Shown in pieces: positions 35,660 to 44,438 of a stretch of 64,000 nt of DNA. A model generated the notes under the pieces. The model was not told the origin of the DNA and made no database searches. It saw only the letters and a list, made by a program, of their open reading frames with translations. Origin of the DNA: Thiodiazotropha sp050291245. Its GTDB lineage: Bacteria; Pseudomonadota; Gammaproteobacteria; Chromatiales; Chromatiaceae. The stretch is from NCBI GenBank assembly GCA_050291245.1, contig JBNKJP010000048.1, forward strand, positions 1 to 64,000, written 5' to 3'. Both the position numbers and the translations under genes were made by a program. Position 1 is the stretch's first letter. Each line of letters begins with the position of its first letter.

Positions 35660-36352
35660 TCAGGATTTCCACCGGTATCCGGCGCCGTAGACCGTATCGA
35701 TGTGATCAAATCCGGCGTCGATGGCTTCGAATTTGCGGCGGATACGCTTGATATGGGTTGAGATGCTGTTGCCATCGACGAATATCTGCGCCTCCTGCAT
35801 CAGCTGGTCCCGACTGCGTACGTGACCGGGATGGCGTGCCAGGGCCAGGAGCATCCAGAATTCGGTGACTGTCAGATCGAGTGGGGTCCCCCGCCAGCGG
35901 GCATCCAGGCGGTCCGCATCCAGGCTCAGTTCATTGCGTTGCAGCGGCCGGTCGCCGCTGTCCGGTGTCTGCATCGCGCTGATCCTGCGGAACAGTGCGG
36001 CGATCCGGGCAAGCAGATGCGGCAGCCCGGTTTCCTTGCTGATGTAGTCGTCGGCGCCGAGACGCAGGCCGACCACCGAGTCGATTTCCGTGTCCCGGGC
36101 AGTGAGAAAGATGATCGGCAGTGTGGCGGAACGGTTACGCAGTTCCCGGCACAGCTCAAACCCGCCGTCCACGTCTTCCCCAAGACCGATATCGAGAATC
36201 ACCAGGTCGGGCAGACTCCGGGTAAACGCGTTCAGCGCCTCGGTGCGACTGGCATAGCCCCGGACCGCATAGCCCTGGCGTGACAGATAGTCCTGGTAGT
36301 TGTCGCGAATGACCTGTTCGTCTTCTACGAGCGCGATAGTTCGTTGTGCCAT
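35660..36352 (-). CDS. pdsR: Proteobacterial dedicated sortase system response regulator
   Basis: 230-residue OmpR-type regulator. Receiver marks: QRTIALVEDEQVIRDNYQDY, phospho-acceptor Asp in LVILDIGLGEDVDGG near 55, and K in ADDYISKETG. The winged-helix DNA-binding domain follows (LTVTEFWMLLALARHPGHVR, ISTHIKRIRRKFEAID, GAGYRW). The start is 14 bases after the end of the GGDEF/EAL gene and the stop is 9 bases before pdsS, so the kinase pair is co-transcribed with the upstream porin/GGDEF-EAL genes. Targets are presumably the sortase-associated genes at 41312-42900. Confidence 0.88.
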   Translation of the reverse strand: MAQRTIALVEDEQVIRDNYQDYLSRQGYAVRGYASRTEALNAFTRSLPDLVILDIGLGEDVDGGFELCRELRNRSATLPIIFLTARDTEIDSVVGLRLGADDYISKETGLPHLLARIAALFRRISAMQTPDSGDRPLQRNELSLDADRLDARWRGTPLDLTVTEFWMLLALARHPGHVRSRDQLMQEAQIFVDGNSISTHIKRIRRKFEAIDAGFDHIDTVYGAGYRWKS

Positions 36353-36366
36353 GTTATGTGTAGCAT

Positions 36367-39333
36367 TCAGGGACTGGCATTATGCATACTATCGCTCAGG
36401 GTTTCATCCTCGGCTGAGATGTCTGGCGAGGTATTTTCATCCTCCGATATCGGAATGACCGGGGAGGGACGACCGATATGGTAGCCCTGGGCATAGGTTA
36501 CGCCCAGATCCTGCAACAGATTCAGGGTTTTCTCATCCTCTACGAATTCGGCAACGGTGTCTTTTCCCAATGCGTTCGCCATCTCGGTCAATGCCTTGAC
36601 GAACACCTGGTCCATCGAATTAGTGGGTAACTGGCGGATGAACGAGCCGTCGATCTTGACGATATCCAACGGCAGTTCCCGCAAATAGTAGAATGAAGAG
36701 AAGCCGACACCAAAATCATCCAGGGCGAAACGACAGCCCAAGGCCTGCAGCGAGGACATCAGCCGAACCGCGGCATTGACATCGGCCAGTGCTGCGGTTT
36801 CGGTCAGTTCGAATACCAGCCGGGTGGGGTCGATGCCGCTGGTGTTGAGCAGCTGGGTCAGGCTGGGCAGCAGTTCCGGGTCGTCCATGACACGCCCGGA
36901 GAGGTTGATCGAGAGGGTGATGTCATACCCCTGATCGAACAGGCTGGCGAGTTTTTGGATGGATTCACGCAGCACAAAGTGATTGAGTCTGTGGATCAAC
37001 CCGGTGCGTTCGGCGACCGGAATAAACTCACCCGGCATGGTGATGCTGCCGTCGGGTTCCAGCATGCGGATCAACACTTCATAGTAGGAGATGACGCCGG
37101 TGGTGATCTCCTGGATCGGTTGAAAATAGAGGGTGAAACGATCGCCGGCCAGGGCCTGCTCGATTTTGTCCTTCAGTGAGGCGCGGGCGTTCATCTGTTC
37201 GCGAGCCTGCTCGCTGCGCGAGAACAGGTGCCATTGATCCCGTCCCGACTCCTTGGCCTGGTACATGGCCAGGTCCGCATTTTGCAGCAATTCATTAGCA
37301 TTGCTGCCGTGATTGGGATAGGCCACGATACCAATACTCGCTGAGACCCGGTGGCTGTGTCCCTTCAGCGGGATGGTGATCTTCTTCAGTTCAAGCTGGA
37401 TCTTTTCGGCATAGGCGGTGGCGGCCGGGATGTCCGCTTCCGGTATCACGATGGCGAACTCGTCACCACCCAGACGCGCTACCAGGTCGGTGGAGCGGGT
37501 GATCTCCCGCAGCTTGCGGGCCACGATCTGCAGCAATGCGTCGCCGGTGTGGTGACCGCTGGAGTCATTGATGTATTTAAACTGATCAAGGTCGAAAAAC
37601 AGCAGCGCGCTGGCGTGGTGGTAGCGTTCGGCCAGGGTGATGATCTTTTCGAACTCGGTCTGGAAATGGCGCCGGTTATACAACTCCGTGAGGGGGTCGT
37701 GATTGGCCAGCCAGGCGAGTCGCTGTTCCGCCATCTGCCGGTCGGTAATGTCCAGGCCGATGGAGAGCACCACCGGTTTGTCCGGTACATGCTGGCCTGC
37801 GAGGCTGGAATGTACCCAGGAGATGGTCTTGTTCTGTCCGTCGGAAGAGAACGCCGAGGCATCGTGCTGGTAGACATTGATCATGCCCTGGCGCAGTCCA
37901 TTGAGGACCGGTTTCATCTCCCCGGCAATCTCTGCGTTCATGAAAAGATCGGCGAAATAGCCGCTGCCGCGACGATAGTGTTTGATCCCGATGAACTGAC
38001 AGCCTTCGGTGTTCATGGTGAGGATGGCGCCTTCGCAGTCTTGGGTCAGGATGATGACCTGGGCGCTGTTCATGATGGTGCTGAGAAAGTCCCGTTCCCG
38101 GGCGAGTTCTTCGCTGCGTTTGATCAGGCTGTTGGTGTTGTGGGCGATCTCCTCATTGAGGCTTTCAAGTGTGTAGGTGAGTTCGATGGCGGAATCGCTG
38201 GCAATGTCGATTTCGTCCTGATACCAGGCATGATGTTTGATCGACAGGGTATGGCGTACCTTGTCATAGGCGTTTTTGGCCAGCAGCGGCAGGCTGTCAG
38301 AGATTAGCAACAACCGTTTCATCGGGTTCCACAATACGGCGGCAAGCAGCAGTTCGGAGATCACAAAGCCCAGGATGCCGATAAAGATCGAGTGACTGGT
38401 GGCGTTCTGAATCTGGTTCATCACCGGTGTGATATTGCTGATCAATATGAAATCGGTCTGACTCGATGCGGGATTGGTTGTTGCCGGTATCAGGCTTAAT
38501 GCATAGTACTGCCCATCGAATTGGGTGGTGTAGGGGGTTGATTTCAACCCGGCCAGGTTCTTTTTGCGGGCGGTATTCTGAATCAGCGGAAGCAACCGTT
38601 TCAGATTGCTGGAGGCACTGATGTAGCGCTGCCAGTTCTTCAGATAGCGGGAATGGGTGGCCAGGTCGGTGGTGCTCTCAGTTTGACTGATGACCAAGAT
38701 ATCGGTCTTGGTTAATTCATTGAACTCGATGATGACATCGGCGAGGGAGCGTCCCACCAGAATGACACCGGAGTGCTCGCCGCGATAGAGCAGGGGCGCG
38801 GCCACATACTGACTGCAGCGGATATTACACTGCAGCAGGGTCATGGGCATCTCCATCTGATTGACTGAGCTGATCAGGTCGAGAAAGGGTTTGCCCAGTT
38901 CACCGGTCTGCCAATTGAAGCGCAGGCTATTGTCCCGGGCAAAGAAGGCCGCCTCTTCGAGACCCCATTCCAGCTCCAGGGTGGCGGCTCCGTGGGTGAA
39001 GAAACGGTTCAGTTTCTCACTCAGTGGGATGTCGGCCGACTGGGTTGCCGCTTCGGCCAGGGAGGGGATCATGAGGGCGACCTGTTCGAGCCGGTAGTAG
39101 CTGGTTTCCAGGAGGGATTTGACCTGCCGGTTCTGTTGTTCCCGGATCTGTTCCTGATAGGTTTCAAACAGGCTGTGCTGCTGTAGGTACCCCATCCCGG
39201 CAAGGCCTGCGTTGATAATCAACAGCACCAGGCTGAACAGCAACATGACCTTCCATTTGAGACTCAGGAAATAGGGTTCCTTGCTCTCCGGCAGAGTCTG
39301 AGTCACGCTGATGTCTGTTGATAGGTTGTTCAT
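36367..39333 (-). CDS. Membrane-bound sensory GGDEF/EAL protein
   Basis: 988-residue inner-membrane c-di-GMP protein. TM1 (VMLLFSLVLLIINAGLAGM) starts an extracytoplasmic sensory domain of about 270 residues (Cache-like, with cysteines in LLQCNIRCSQYV), TM2 (FIGILGFVISELLLAAVLW), a PAS domain (LSTIMNSAQVIILTQDCEGA), a GGDEF domain with intact RLGGDEFAIV (~residue 620), and an EAL domain with YEVLIRML (E-x-L), DDFGVGFSS and KIDGSFIRQL intact. Both cyclase and phosphodiesterase activity are possible. The gene follows the porin by three bases and precedes pdsR by 14. Confidence 0.92.
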   Translation of the reverse strand: MNNLSTDISVTQTLPESKEPYFLSLKWKVMLLFSLVLLIINAGLAGMGYLQQHSLFETYQEQIREQQNRQVKSLLETSYYRLEQVALMIPSLAEAATQSADIPLSEKLNRFFTHGAATLELEWGLEEAAFFARDNSLRFNWQTGELGKPFLDLISSVNQMEMPMTLLQCNIRCSQYVAAPLLYRGEHSGVILVGRSLADVIIEFNELTKTDILVISQTESTTDLATHSRYLKNWQRYISASSNLKRLLPLIQNTARKKNLAGLKSTPYTTQFDGQYYALSLIPATTNPASSQTDFILISNITPVMNQIQNATSHSIFIGILGFVISELLLAAVLWNPMKRLLLISDSLPLLAKNAYDKVRHTLSIKHHAWYQDEIDIASDSAIELTYTLESLNEEIAHNTNSLIKRSEELARERDFLSTIMNSAQVIILTQDCEGAILTMNTEGCQFIGIKHYRRGSGYFADLFMNAEIAGEMKPVLNGLRQGMINVYQHDASAFSSDGQNKTISWVHSSLAGQHVPDKPVVLSIGLDITDRQMAEQRLAWLANHDPLTELYNRRHFQTEFEKIITLAERYHHASALLFFDLDQFKYINDSSGHHTGDALLQIVARKLREITRSTDLVARLGGDEFAIVIPEADIPAATAYAEKIQLELKKITIPLKGHSHRVSASIGIVAYPNHGSNANELLQNADLAMYQAKESGRDQWHLFSRSEQAREQMNARASLKDKIEQALAGDRFTLYFQPIQEITTGVISYYEVLIRMLEPDGSITMPGEFIPVAERTGLIHRLNHFVLRESIQKLASLFDQGYDITLSINLSGRVMDDPELLPSLTQLLNTSGIDPTRLVFELTETAALADVNAAVRLMSSLQALGCRFALDDFGVGFSSFYYLRELPLDIVKIDGSFIRQLPTNSMDQVFVKALTEMANALGKDTVAEFVEDEKTLNLLQDLGVTYAQGYHIGRPSPVIPISEDENTSPDISAEDETLSDSMHNASP

Positions 39334-39336
39334 GAG

Positions 39337-40563
39337 TTAAAAACTGTATGAAACCAGCAGTGAATAGAGATTCCAATGGCGGGATTTATCCTGGGGAACC
39401 GGGTTTTCCAGGTTCGACAGGAAGATGACGCCGTCAATCTGACTGAATTCGGTACGTAGGATCCAGCGGTCCGAGATCTCCCAGAGTAATCCCAGGGTGG
39501 TCGCCCGGCTGTAAAAATTGTGCGGATCCAGGCCCATGCGCTGGCTTGTCTTCTCCCCTCGGGTGTCGTTTTTATCGTAGTGGCTCTCTTCATAGCGGGT
39601 GAAAACTTCCATATCGTCCCTGAAACGATAATTACCCTGAATATAGTAGCCGTCCAGGGTCGTGTCACCGACATCCATGAATCCGCCAAAACCTTTGTAA
39701 TCCAAGGGTTCCTGCATGTATTCGAAGGTCAGGCTCCACAGCCCCGGATTGTATTGTGCCGACAGCACCCGATAGTCGATGTTGATCGTTCCGGGCGGCA
39801 GGGCATTGGTGGTGGCATCCAGCGCCAGGGTGGCCCCGCTCAAGGCGAAGACGAAACGGCCTCCGTCCCACTCGTAGAGCAGGCGCGCGCCGGTTGTGTA
39901 GCCATCCTGGTCCATTTTCGGATCCAGGTCGGGGCTGAGGTAGGACTGCTCCACGTTTTCATCGATGGGTGTACGGCCGCTGAACAGCCGAGCGGAGAAG
40001 CGGTGATTGTCGACCTGATAGTGACCGAACAGTTGCACGCCGTCGTTGGAGAGTACCATATTGCGCACCCGATCCCAGTAGATCGCCTGCGGCATGAAGA
40101 TGCCGGGTCGGGTCGCGGCCACGTCGCGAGTGTCGTTGTACAGGCCAAAGGGATTCTTATAGCGCCCGAGAATGATGCCGAACCGGTTCTGTTCCTCCAT
40201 GAACAGGGTGGTATCGATCTGTGCGTAGTCCAGGTCCACGCTACCGTCGTACATTTCGCCGGCTTTCCGCGAGAGCAGTTGCGCCGATGCCAGGATCTGA
40301 GGGGTAACGCGGTAAGAACTGTTGATCCCCAGCTCTCGAAAGTCCCAGCTGCCATCCTCACTGTCGCCAAAGAAACTGTTTGCCGTGGTTTTTACGTACC
40401 CCTGAGTGAGAAACCCGTGGAATTGCAGGGCATCATCGAAATTGACACTGTCCGAAGCCAGGGTCACGGACGCGGGGATCAGGAGCAGCGCCAGTGCCAG
40501 GAGATAACCCACCCGTCGACCGGGGGCTACCTTACTGTACCGGGAGTATCCGTACTTGCTCAT
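39337..40563 (-). CDS. Outer-membrane porin-like beta-barrel
   Basis: 408-residue beta-barrel candidate. Signal peptide (VGYLLALALLLIPASVTLA-SDS), then FHGFLTQGYVKTTANSFFG, many amphipathic strands and a C-terminal aromatic ending YSLLVSYSF required for outer-membrane insertion. GAGGA lies eight bases before the ATG. It overlaps the PstS-like gene by 32 bases and the following GGDEF/EAL gene begins three bases later, so all three are one unit. Substrate unknown; anion uptake is suggested by the neighbour only. Confidence 0.82.
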   Translation of the reverse strand: MSKYGYSRYSKVAPGRRVGYLLALALLLIPASVTLASDSVNFDDALQFHGFLTQGYVKTTANSFFGDSEDGSWDFRELGINSSYRVTPQILASAQLLSRKAGEMYDGSVDLDYAQIDTTLFMEEQNRFGIILGRYKNPFGLYNDTRDVAATRPGIFMPQAIYWDRVRNMVLSNDGVQLFGHYQVDNHRFSARLFSGRTPIDENVEQSYLSPDLDPKMDQDGYTTGARLLYEWDGGRFVFALSGATLALDATTNALPPGTINIDYRVLSAQYNPGLWSLTFEYMQEPLDYKGFGGFMDVGDTTLDGYYIQGNYRFRDDMEVFTRYEESHYDKNDTRGEKTSQRMGLDPHNFYSRATTLGLLWEISDRWILRTEFSQIDGVIFLSNLENPVPQDKSRHWNLYSLLVSYSF

Positions 40564-40966
40564 TGATGTTTTCCTCGGATAGATAGCCTATTGCCCCCGG
40601 AGTGGTGGCAATCTGTTCCAACATCTCTTGCTCGGTTTCCACCTTGATCGGGGCCTGCCCCATGCCCGAGTAGATCTGGCGATCCCAGGCGCGTCTTAAC
40701 TGATGGGGGAAGACGCCCAGGATGCGTTTGGTGAAATCGGTATGCTGTGAAGTCTTATCTCCCATGACAAAAACCCGGATGGGGGTGCCATCCGGCCATT
40801 GGGTCATGCGCATGCTGAAAATCGAGCGCAGGGTGCTCTTTGATATCGTCTCGAAATCAATGTTTCTGTTGGCGACCAGGTCCACACCCTGAGCCGTACC
40901 GCAGGTGAGAAACAGCAATCCGACGACGAATGCCTGGAGTATCCGCATTCTTCTGGTTAGTTCCAT
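40532..40966 (-). CDS. Short PstS-like substrate-binding domain protein
   Basis: About 144 residues with a signal peptide (FVVGLLFLTCGTAQG-VDL). The mature part has DFETISKSTLRSIFSMRM, TPIRVFVMGDKTSQHTDF and TPGAIGYLSEENI, the phrases of PstS-like phosphate-type binding proteins, but it holds only one lobe (full members are ~300 residues). The start is uncertain: ATGs at 40993, 40981, 40966 and 40948 are all in frame and none has a clear ribosome site; 40966 begins just before the charged signal n-region. First gene of the porin/GGDEF-EAL/pdsR/pdsS run. One-lobe members are known next to c-di-GMP genes, so a sensing rather than transport role is plausible. Confidence 0.75.
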   Translation of the reverse strand: MELTRRMRILQAFVVGLLFLTCGTAQGVDLVANRNIDFETISKSTLRSIFSMRMTQWPDGTPIRVFVMGDKTSQHTDFTKRILGVFPHQLRRAWDRQIYSGMGQAPIKVETEQEMLEQIATTPGAIGYLSEENINEQVRILPVQ

Positions 40967-41311
40967 GTTGTGATCATTCATCCATGTCGGCATTCCCTAC
41001 GGGTAACTTTAGTGCATAGAAACAGATGATTTCCTGAAACATTACCATTCTTCACATTCTTTGTTTGAACGTTAAAGCCTGCCACAAACCCACGCCGTTT
41101 GTCTCCGACCGAGTAGAACAGAGTTCAGTAAAGCGCGCTCCGGATGCCTTGCCACGATTTCGCCACTTTCTGCCAAGCACCTGCCCGGGTTTGGCACCGC
41201 CAGGTCAACAGCGGACGCTTAAATTACCCCTGAACATCGAATACCGGCGCTGATCGGGATGATCTTCTCCAGCCAGGGACGGCTCGCTGGTCCAACAACG
41301 GGAGTGAAGCA
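40967..41311. promoter_or_regulatory. Divergent promoter region between PstS-like and pdsO operons
   Basis: 345 bases with no gene, AT-rich around 41020-41075. Expected to hold divergent promoters of the regulator run (minus) and of pdsO (plus) and possible PdsR sites. No clear dyad was recognised. Confidence 0.4.
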
Positions 41312-41995
41312 ATGAAAAAACTAAGTGTGGCAATGGGTCTTGTGGCGGTTCTGATGCAGCAACCGGTGGGCGCGGAAGAGGTAACCCAAGGGGTTGATCC
41401 ACAAGCCTTCAAAGGATCCTGGCTGGGGCTCCTTGCGGGCGGGCTGGTAGCCGGTCCCCCCGGAGCGGTGCTGGGTTTCGCCAGTGGCGCGGTGATCGGG
41501 GACCTCAACTCCAAGCAACAACAACTCGCGGCAACCCTCGAAACGGTCAAACAATCCGAAACCCCGTCCCTTGCCGAGGCGGTCGAGTCGGATGAGCTGT
41601 CTCTACCCGATCCGCAGTTGATACCGGTGGATCTCGATGCGTTGCAGCAGGGGTTTCGATTCTGCCTCGGTTTTCGCACCGGCAGCAGCGTTGTCGAACC
41701 CAAGATCGCGGCCCAGCTGCAGGCCCTGGCGCAGATGCTGAAGGCATTTCCCCAGTATCAACTACAGATCGATGCCGGTGCCGACCAACGGGGCTCCAAA
41801 GCCTTCAACCATGCCCTGAGCCAGCAGCGGGCTGAGGCGGTAGTGAGTCTGCTGAGCGCCGCCGGGCTGCCCAGGGCGCGCATGATCACTCGCTATCAGG
41901 GTGAGTCTACCGCGATCTACCCGGAGGAAGACCTCGAGGGGCTGGTCTTCGATCGGATGGTGCAGATTACCCTGCTGCCCGGCGGTGAGTCATGA
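41312..41995 (+). CDS. pdsO: Sortase-associated OmpA-like protein
   Basis: 227-residue exported protein. Signal peptide (VAMGLVAVLMQQPVGA-EEV), a glycine-zipper membrane segment (LGLLAGGLVAGPPGAVLGFA), coiled linker and an OmpA-like peptidoglycan-binding domain (RFCLGFRTGSSVVEPKIAAQ, FNHALSQQRAEAVVSLLSAA, MITRYQGESTA). This layout is that of the OmpA-like partner encoded with class GN sortases. GGGAG lies before the ATG. The stop overlaps an ATG (ATGA at 41992-41995) of a 53-codon ORF. Confidence 0.85.
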   Translation: MKKLSVAMGLVAVLMQQPVGAEEVTQGVDPQAFKGSWLGLLAGGLVAGPPGAVLGFASGAVIGDLNSKQQQLAATLETVKQSETPSLAEAVESDELSLPDPQLIPVDLDALQQGFRFCLGFRTGSSVVEPKIAAQLQALAQMLKAFPQYQLQIDAGADQRGSKAFNHALSQQRAEAVVSLLSAAGLPRARMITRYQGESTAIYPEEDLEGLVFDRMVQITLLPGGES

Positions 41996-42153
41996 AAGAC
42001 ATACGTCAGCCTCTGAGCGAAGACTTCGTCTACGGCTCTCCCGAACGGATACCCGGTTACAGCTACCGCTGGATTCCGGCTAAATCCCGTCCCAACGAAC
42101 CCAAAACAGTGCAACGTAAAGGAGCGGGTGATGGCGGGAAGCAACCCAACTAG
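41992..42153 (+). CDS. 53-residue ORF coupled to pdsO
   Basis: ATG overlaps the pdsO stop (ATGA). The product (MKDIRQPLSEDFVYGSPERI, then PGYSYRWIPAKSRPNEP, ending in basic and glycine residues) is polar, has no signal and ends at 42151-42153, overlapping the next start by 23 bases. Because translation would be coupled and the frame is uninterrupted, it is probably made. Function unknown. Confidence 0.5.
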   Translation: MKDIRQPLSEDFVYGSPERIPGYSYRWIPAKSRPNEPKTVQRKGAGDGGKQPN

Positions 42154-42397
42154 TCAAGTCTCGCAGTCCCTGCCGTTCGATCGGGGGGTATTTCTGAAAG
42201 AGGTGGTACTGAGCCTGATCGCGGCCCTGTTGACCGGGTTGGCGGGGGGGCTGCTGCTGATCCTGCTGGTGTTCGGCTGGGGGAACGCCCAGGCTGAAAC
42301 GGCTGAACGGCCGGACACCCAGTTGCCGTTGCGCGGAGCGGCCGTTACCCGGATCTGGCGAAATCCCGTAGCAACGGATGGGGGGATCCACGCATGA
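42131..42397 (+). CDS. 88-residue membrane-leader protein at the sortase-substrate position
   Basis: ATG at 42131 with AGGAG six bases upstream. A single hydrophobic segment (VVLSLIAALLTGLAGGLLLI) is followed by 30 polar residues and a stop that overlaps the sortase start (ATGA at 42394-42397). In related loci this position carries a long VIT/VWA-domain substrate with an LPxTG-like C-terminus. Here only a leader remains; LPLRG and VTRIWRNP are reminiscent of the start of the VIT domain. It may be a remnant or a distinct short protein. Confidence 0.55.
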   Translation: MAGSNPTSQVSQSLPFDRGVFLKEVVLSLIAALLTGLAGGLLLILLVFGWGNAQAETAERPDTQLPLRGAAVTRIWRNPVATDGGIHA

Positions 42398-42900
42398 GGA
42401 GCAGACGCGGGTTGATCCTCATCCTGTTACTCAGTGGCGCGCTGCTGATGGGACAGGGTCTGTACATCGACGCCCAGGCCTGGCTGGCGCAGATTCTGTT
42501 GGCCCGGGCCTGGGATCGGACCCTGACGGGCGACCCGCAGGTGACGCCCTGGCCCGGGTCGGATACCTGGCCCGTGGCCAGGCTCGGGTTTTCGCAACCT
42601 GGTCTGTCTCTGCGGGTGCTGAAAGGTGACCCGGGGGCCAGCCTGGCCTTCGGTCCCGGCTGGGCCGAACGCAGCGCCGCGCCGGGTGAGGCGGGATTGA
42701 GCGTGATATCGGGTCATCGGGATACCCACTTCCGATCACTCGAGGATCTTCAGCATGGAGAAATCGTGACGATACAGACATCAAAGGGAGCGCGTATGTC
42801 GTACCGGGTGACGGTGACGGCGGTGGCACAGCCTGTATTCACAGACTCTTTGCAATCCTGGCAGCCATCGGAACGGGGAGGGTCCGTCAACGTAATGTGA
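42394..42900 (+). pseudogene. Class GN sortase truncated before the catalytic Cys and Arg
   Basis: 168 codons. Signal-anchor (LILILLLSGALLMGQGLYID), the class GN hallmarks AWLAQILLARAWDRTL and WPWADTWPVA-like WPGSDTWPVARLGF, and the catalytic His in LSVISGHRDTHFRSLEDL are present. Family members continue with a T-L-V-T-C-Y-P-F strand holding the catalytic Cys and an Arg about ten residues later; here the chain ends SERGGSVNVM and none of the three frames to 42985 shows that motif. A deletion therefore removed the C-terminal ~30-40 residues. Enzyme activity is not expected. Confidence 0.8.
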
Positions 42901-42985
42901 AGGGACGCCGGATTCCGGATTTAGCCGGGCTTGGAAGTGGTCCTCATGACTGCGCAAATGTCCTGTGATATGAGACACTAAACGG

Positions 42986-43702
42986 ATGAAGCCCATTCAT
43001 ATCATTCGCCATCTTGTCTGCCAGCATCCGGGTTTTCTGGGAGAGTATCTGCAACAACGGGGGGTGCCTTGGGAAATGGTCTGCGTGGACGAGGGACACC
43101 CGGTTAACCTGGACGTGGATCGTGCCTCGGCCCTGGTGTTCATGGGGGCCGGGGTCAGTGTCAATGACCAGTTGCCGTGGATGGAGGGGGAGTTGGATCT
43201 GATGCGCAGGGCGTTCGACCGGGACGTACCGATGCTCGGGGTCTGCTTTGGCGCTCAGATGATGAGCCGCGCCCTGCGGGGCGAGGTTTATCGGGGCGAT
43301 GAGATGGAGATTGGCTGGCATCCGGTCAGACTTTGCCGCGAAAATGACGCAGGGGACTGGTTAACCGGACTGCCTGATGAGTTTACGGTGTTTCAGTGGC
43401 ACGCCGATACCTTCACCCTGCCTGCCGGGTGTGGTTCCCTGATCGAAAGCGACTGCTATCACCATCAGGCATTCGCCCTGGGGGACCACCTGGGGCTACA
43501 GTTTCATCTGGAGATGACCGAGGAGATGGTGAAAAACTGGATCGAACGATACGGCAGTGATCTGCAGCATCCGTCAGGTTGCCGGCACTCCGGCAAACAG
43601 ATCCTTACCGATCTGGAACAGCGTATCGAGCAACTGCATCGGATCAGCGTCAGGTTGTACGGTAACTGGCTCGATCGGGTGCTGCAAAGGAGACTTTTAT
43701 GA
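42986..43702 (+). CDS. Class I glutamine amidotransferase-like protein
   Basis: 238-residue protein with a GATase1 (GMP-synthase-like) fold. The nucleophile elbow is GVCFGAQMMSRALRG (Cys), and the His-Glu pair is in LGLQFHLEMTEEM; QWHADTFTLP is also typical. It thus keeps the triad. Begins about 85 bases after the truncated sortase, and its stop overlaps the L,D-transpeptidase start (ATGA at 43699). Such stand-alone proteins often act as glutamine or gamma-glutamyl amidohydrolases; the acceptor is unknown. Confidence 0.88.
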   Translation: MKPIHIIRHLVCQHPGFLGEYLQQRGVPWEMVCVDEGHPVNLDVDRASALVFMGAGVSVNDQLPWMEGELDLMRRAFDRDVPMLGVCFGAQMMSRALRGEVYRGDEMEIGWHPVRLCRENDAGDWLTGLPDEFTVFQWHADTFTLPAGCGSLIESDCYHHQAFALGDHLGLQFHLEMTEEMVKNWIERYGSDLQHPSGCRHSGKQILTDLEQRIEQLHRISVRLYGNWLDRVLQRRLL

Positions 43703-44421
43703 GGTGGATGCTGGGGTTGCTGTTCGCCGGATGGATCGGCTTGACCCACGCGGGGATCCCTGACATCAGGGCGCTGACCCTCCACAAGCTTGGTCCCGAC
43801 GTGGCCGAACGGATCAAGGCGCGCTTCGTTTCCGCGGAGCTGGACTACCCCCCGGAACGGATACAGCTGATCGCCCTGAAAGAGAGTCGCCGGCTGGAGC
43901 TCTGGGCCTATCAGGACGGCAACTGGCGGTTTGTTCACGACTACGCGATTTTTGCCGCCAGTGGTGGCGCGGGGCCGAAACTGCGTGAAGGCGACCGGCA
44001 GGTTCCAGAGGGCTTTTATCGCATCGTGGGGCTTAATCCAAATAGTAATTTCCACCTCTCGATGAAGCTCAATTACCCCAATGCCTACGATTGGGTACAG
44101 GCCGGTCGCGAGGGTCGTACGTCTCCCGGCTCCAACATCTACATTCATGGCAGTGCCTGGTCCAAGGGGTGTCTGGCGATCGGCGACCACTATATCGAAG
44201 AGTTGTTCTATCTGATTAGCGACATCGGCATGCAACAGGTGGCGGTTCTGATCGCGCCTTTCGATTTTCGGGTGAAATCGGCGGCTATCCCCCGTCAGCC
44301 GGAATGGATTGAAGATCTCTATACCTATATCCGTCTGCGACTGAAGCAGTTTCCGGTGTCACAGAAGGTCCAGGATTGCGCCCATGGCTGCCTGGATGCG
44401 CGCTACAGGTCGATGGATTGA
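43699..44421 (+). CDS. YafK-type L,D-transpeptidase family protein
   Basis: 240-residue exported protein. Signal peptide (MRWMLGLLFAGWIGLTHA), a YkuD-like catalytic fold, and the signature IHGSAWSKGCLAIGD with His, Ser and the catalytic Cys. YafK/DpaA-type enzymes act on the peptidoglycan stem, in E. coli releasing Braun lipoprotein from it. The gene is translationally coupled to the amidotransferase gene. It meets the cytochrome gene end-to-end with only 17 bases between. Confidence 0.92.
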   Translation: MRWMLGLLFAGWIGLTHAGIPDIRALTLHKLGPDVAERIKARFVSAELDYPPERIQLIALKESRRLELWAYQDGNWRFVHDYAIFAASGGAGPKLREGDRQVPEGFYRIVGLNPNSNFHLSMKLNYPNAYDWVQAGREGRTSPGSNIYIHGSAWSKGCLAIGDHYIEELFYLISDIGMQQVAVLIAPFDFRVKSAAIPRQPEWIEDLYTYIRLRLKQFPVSQKVQDCAHGCLDARYRSMD

Positions 44422-44438
44422 GGTGGGGTTATCTGTTC

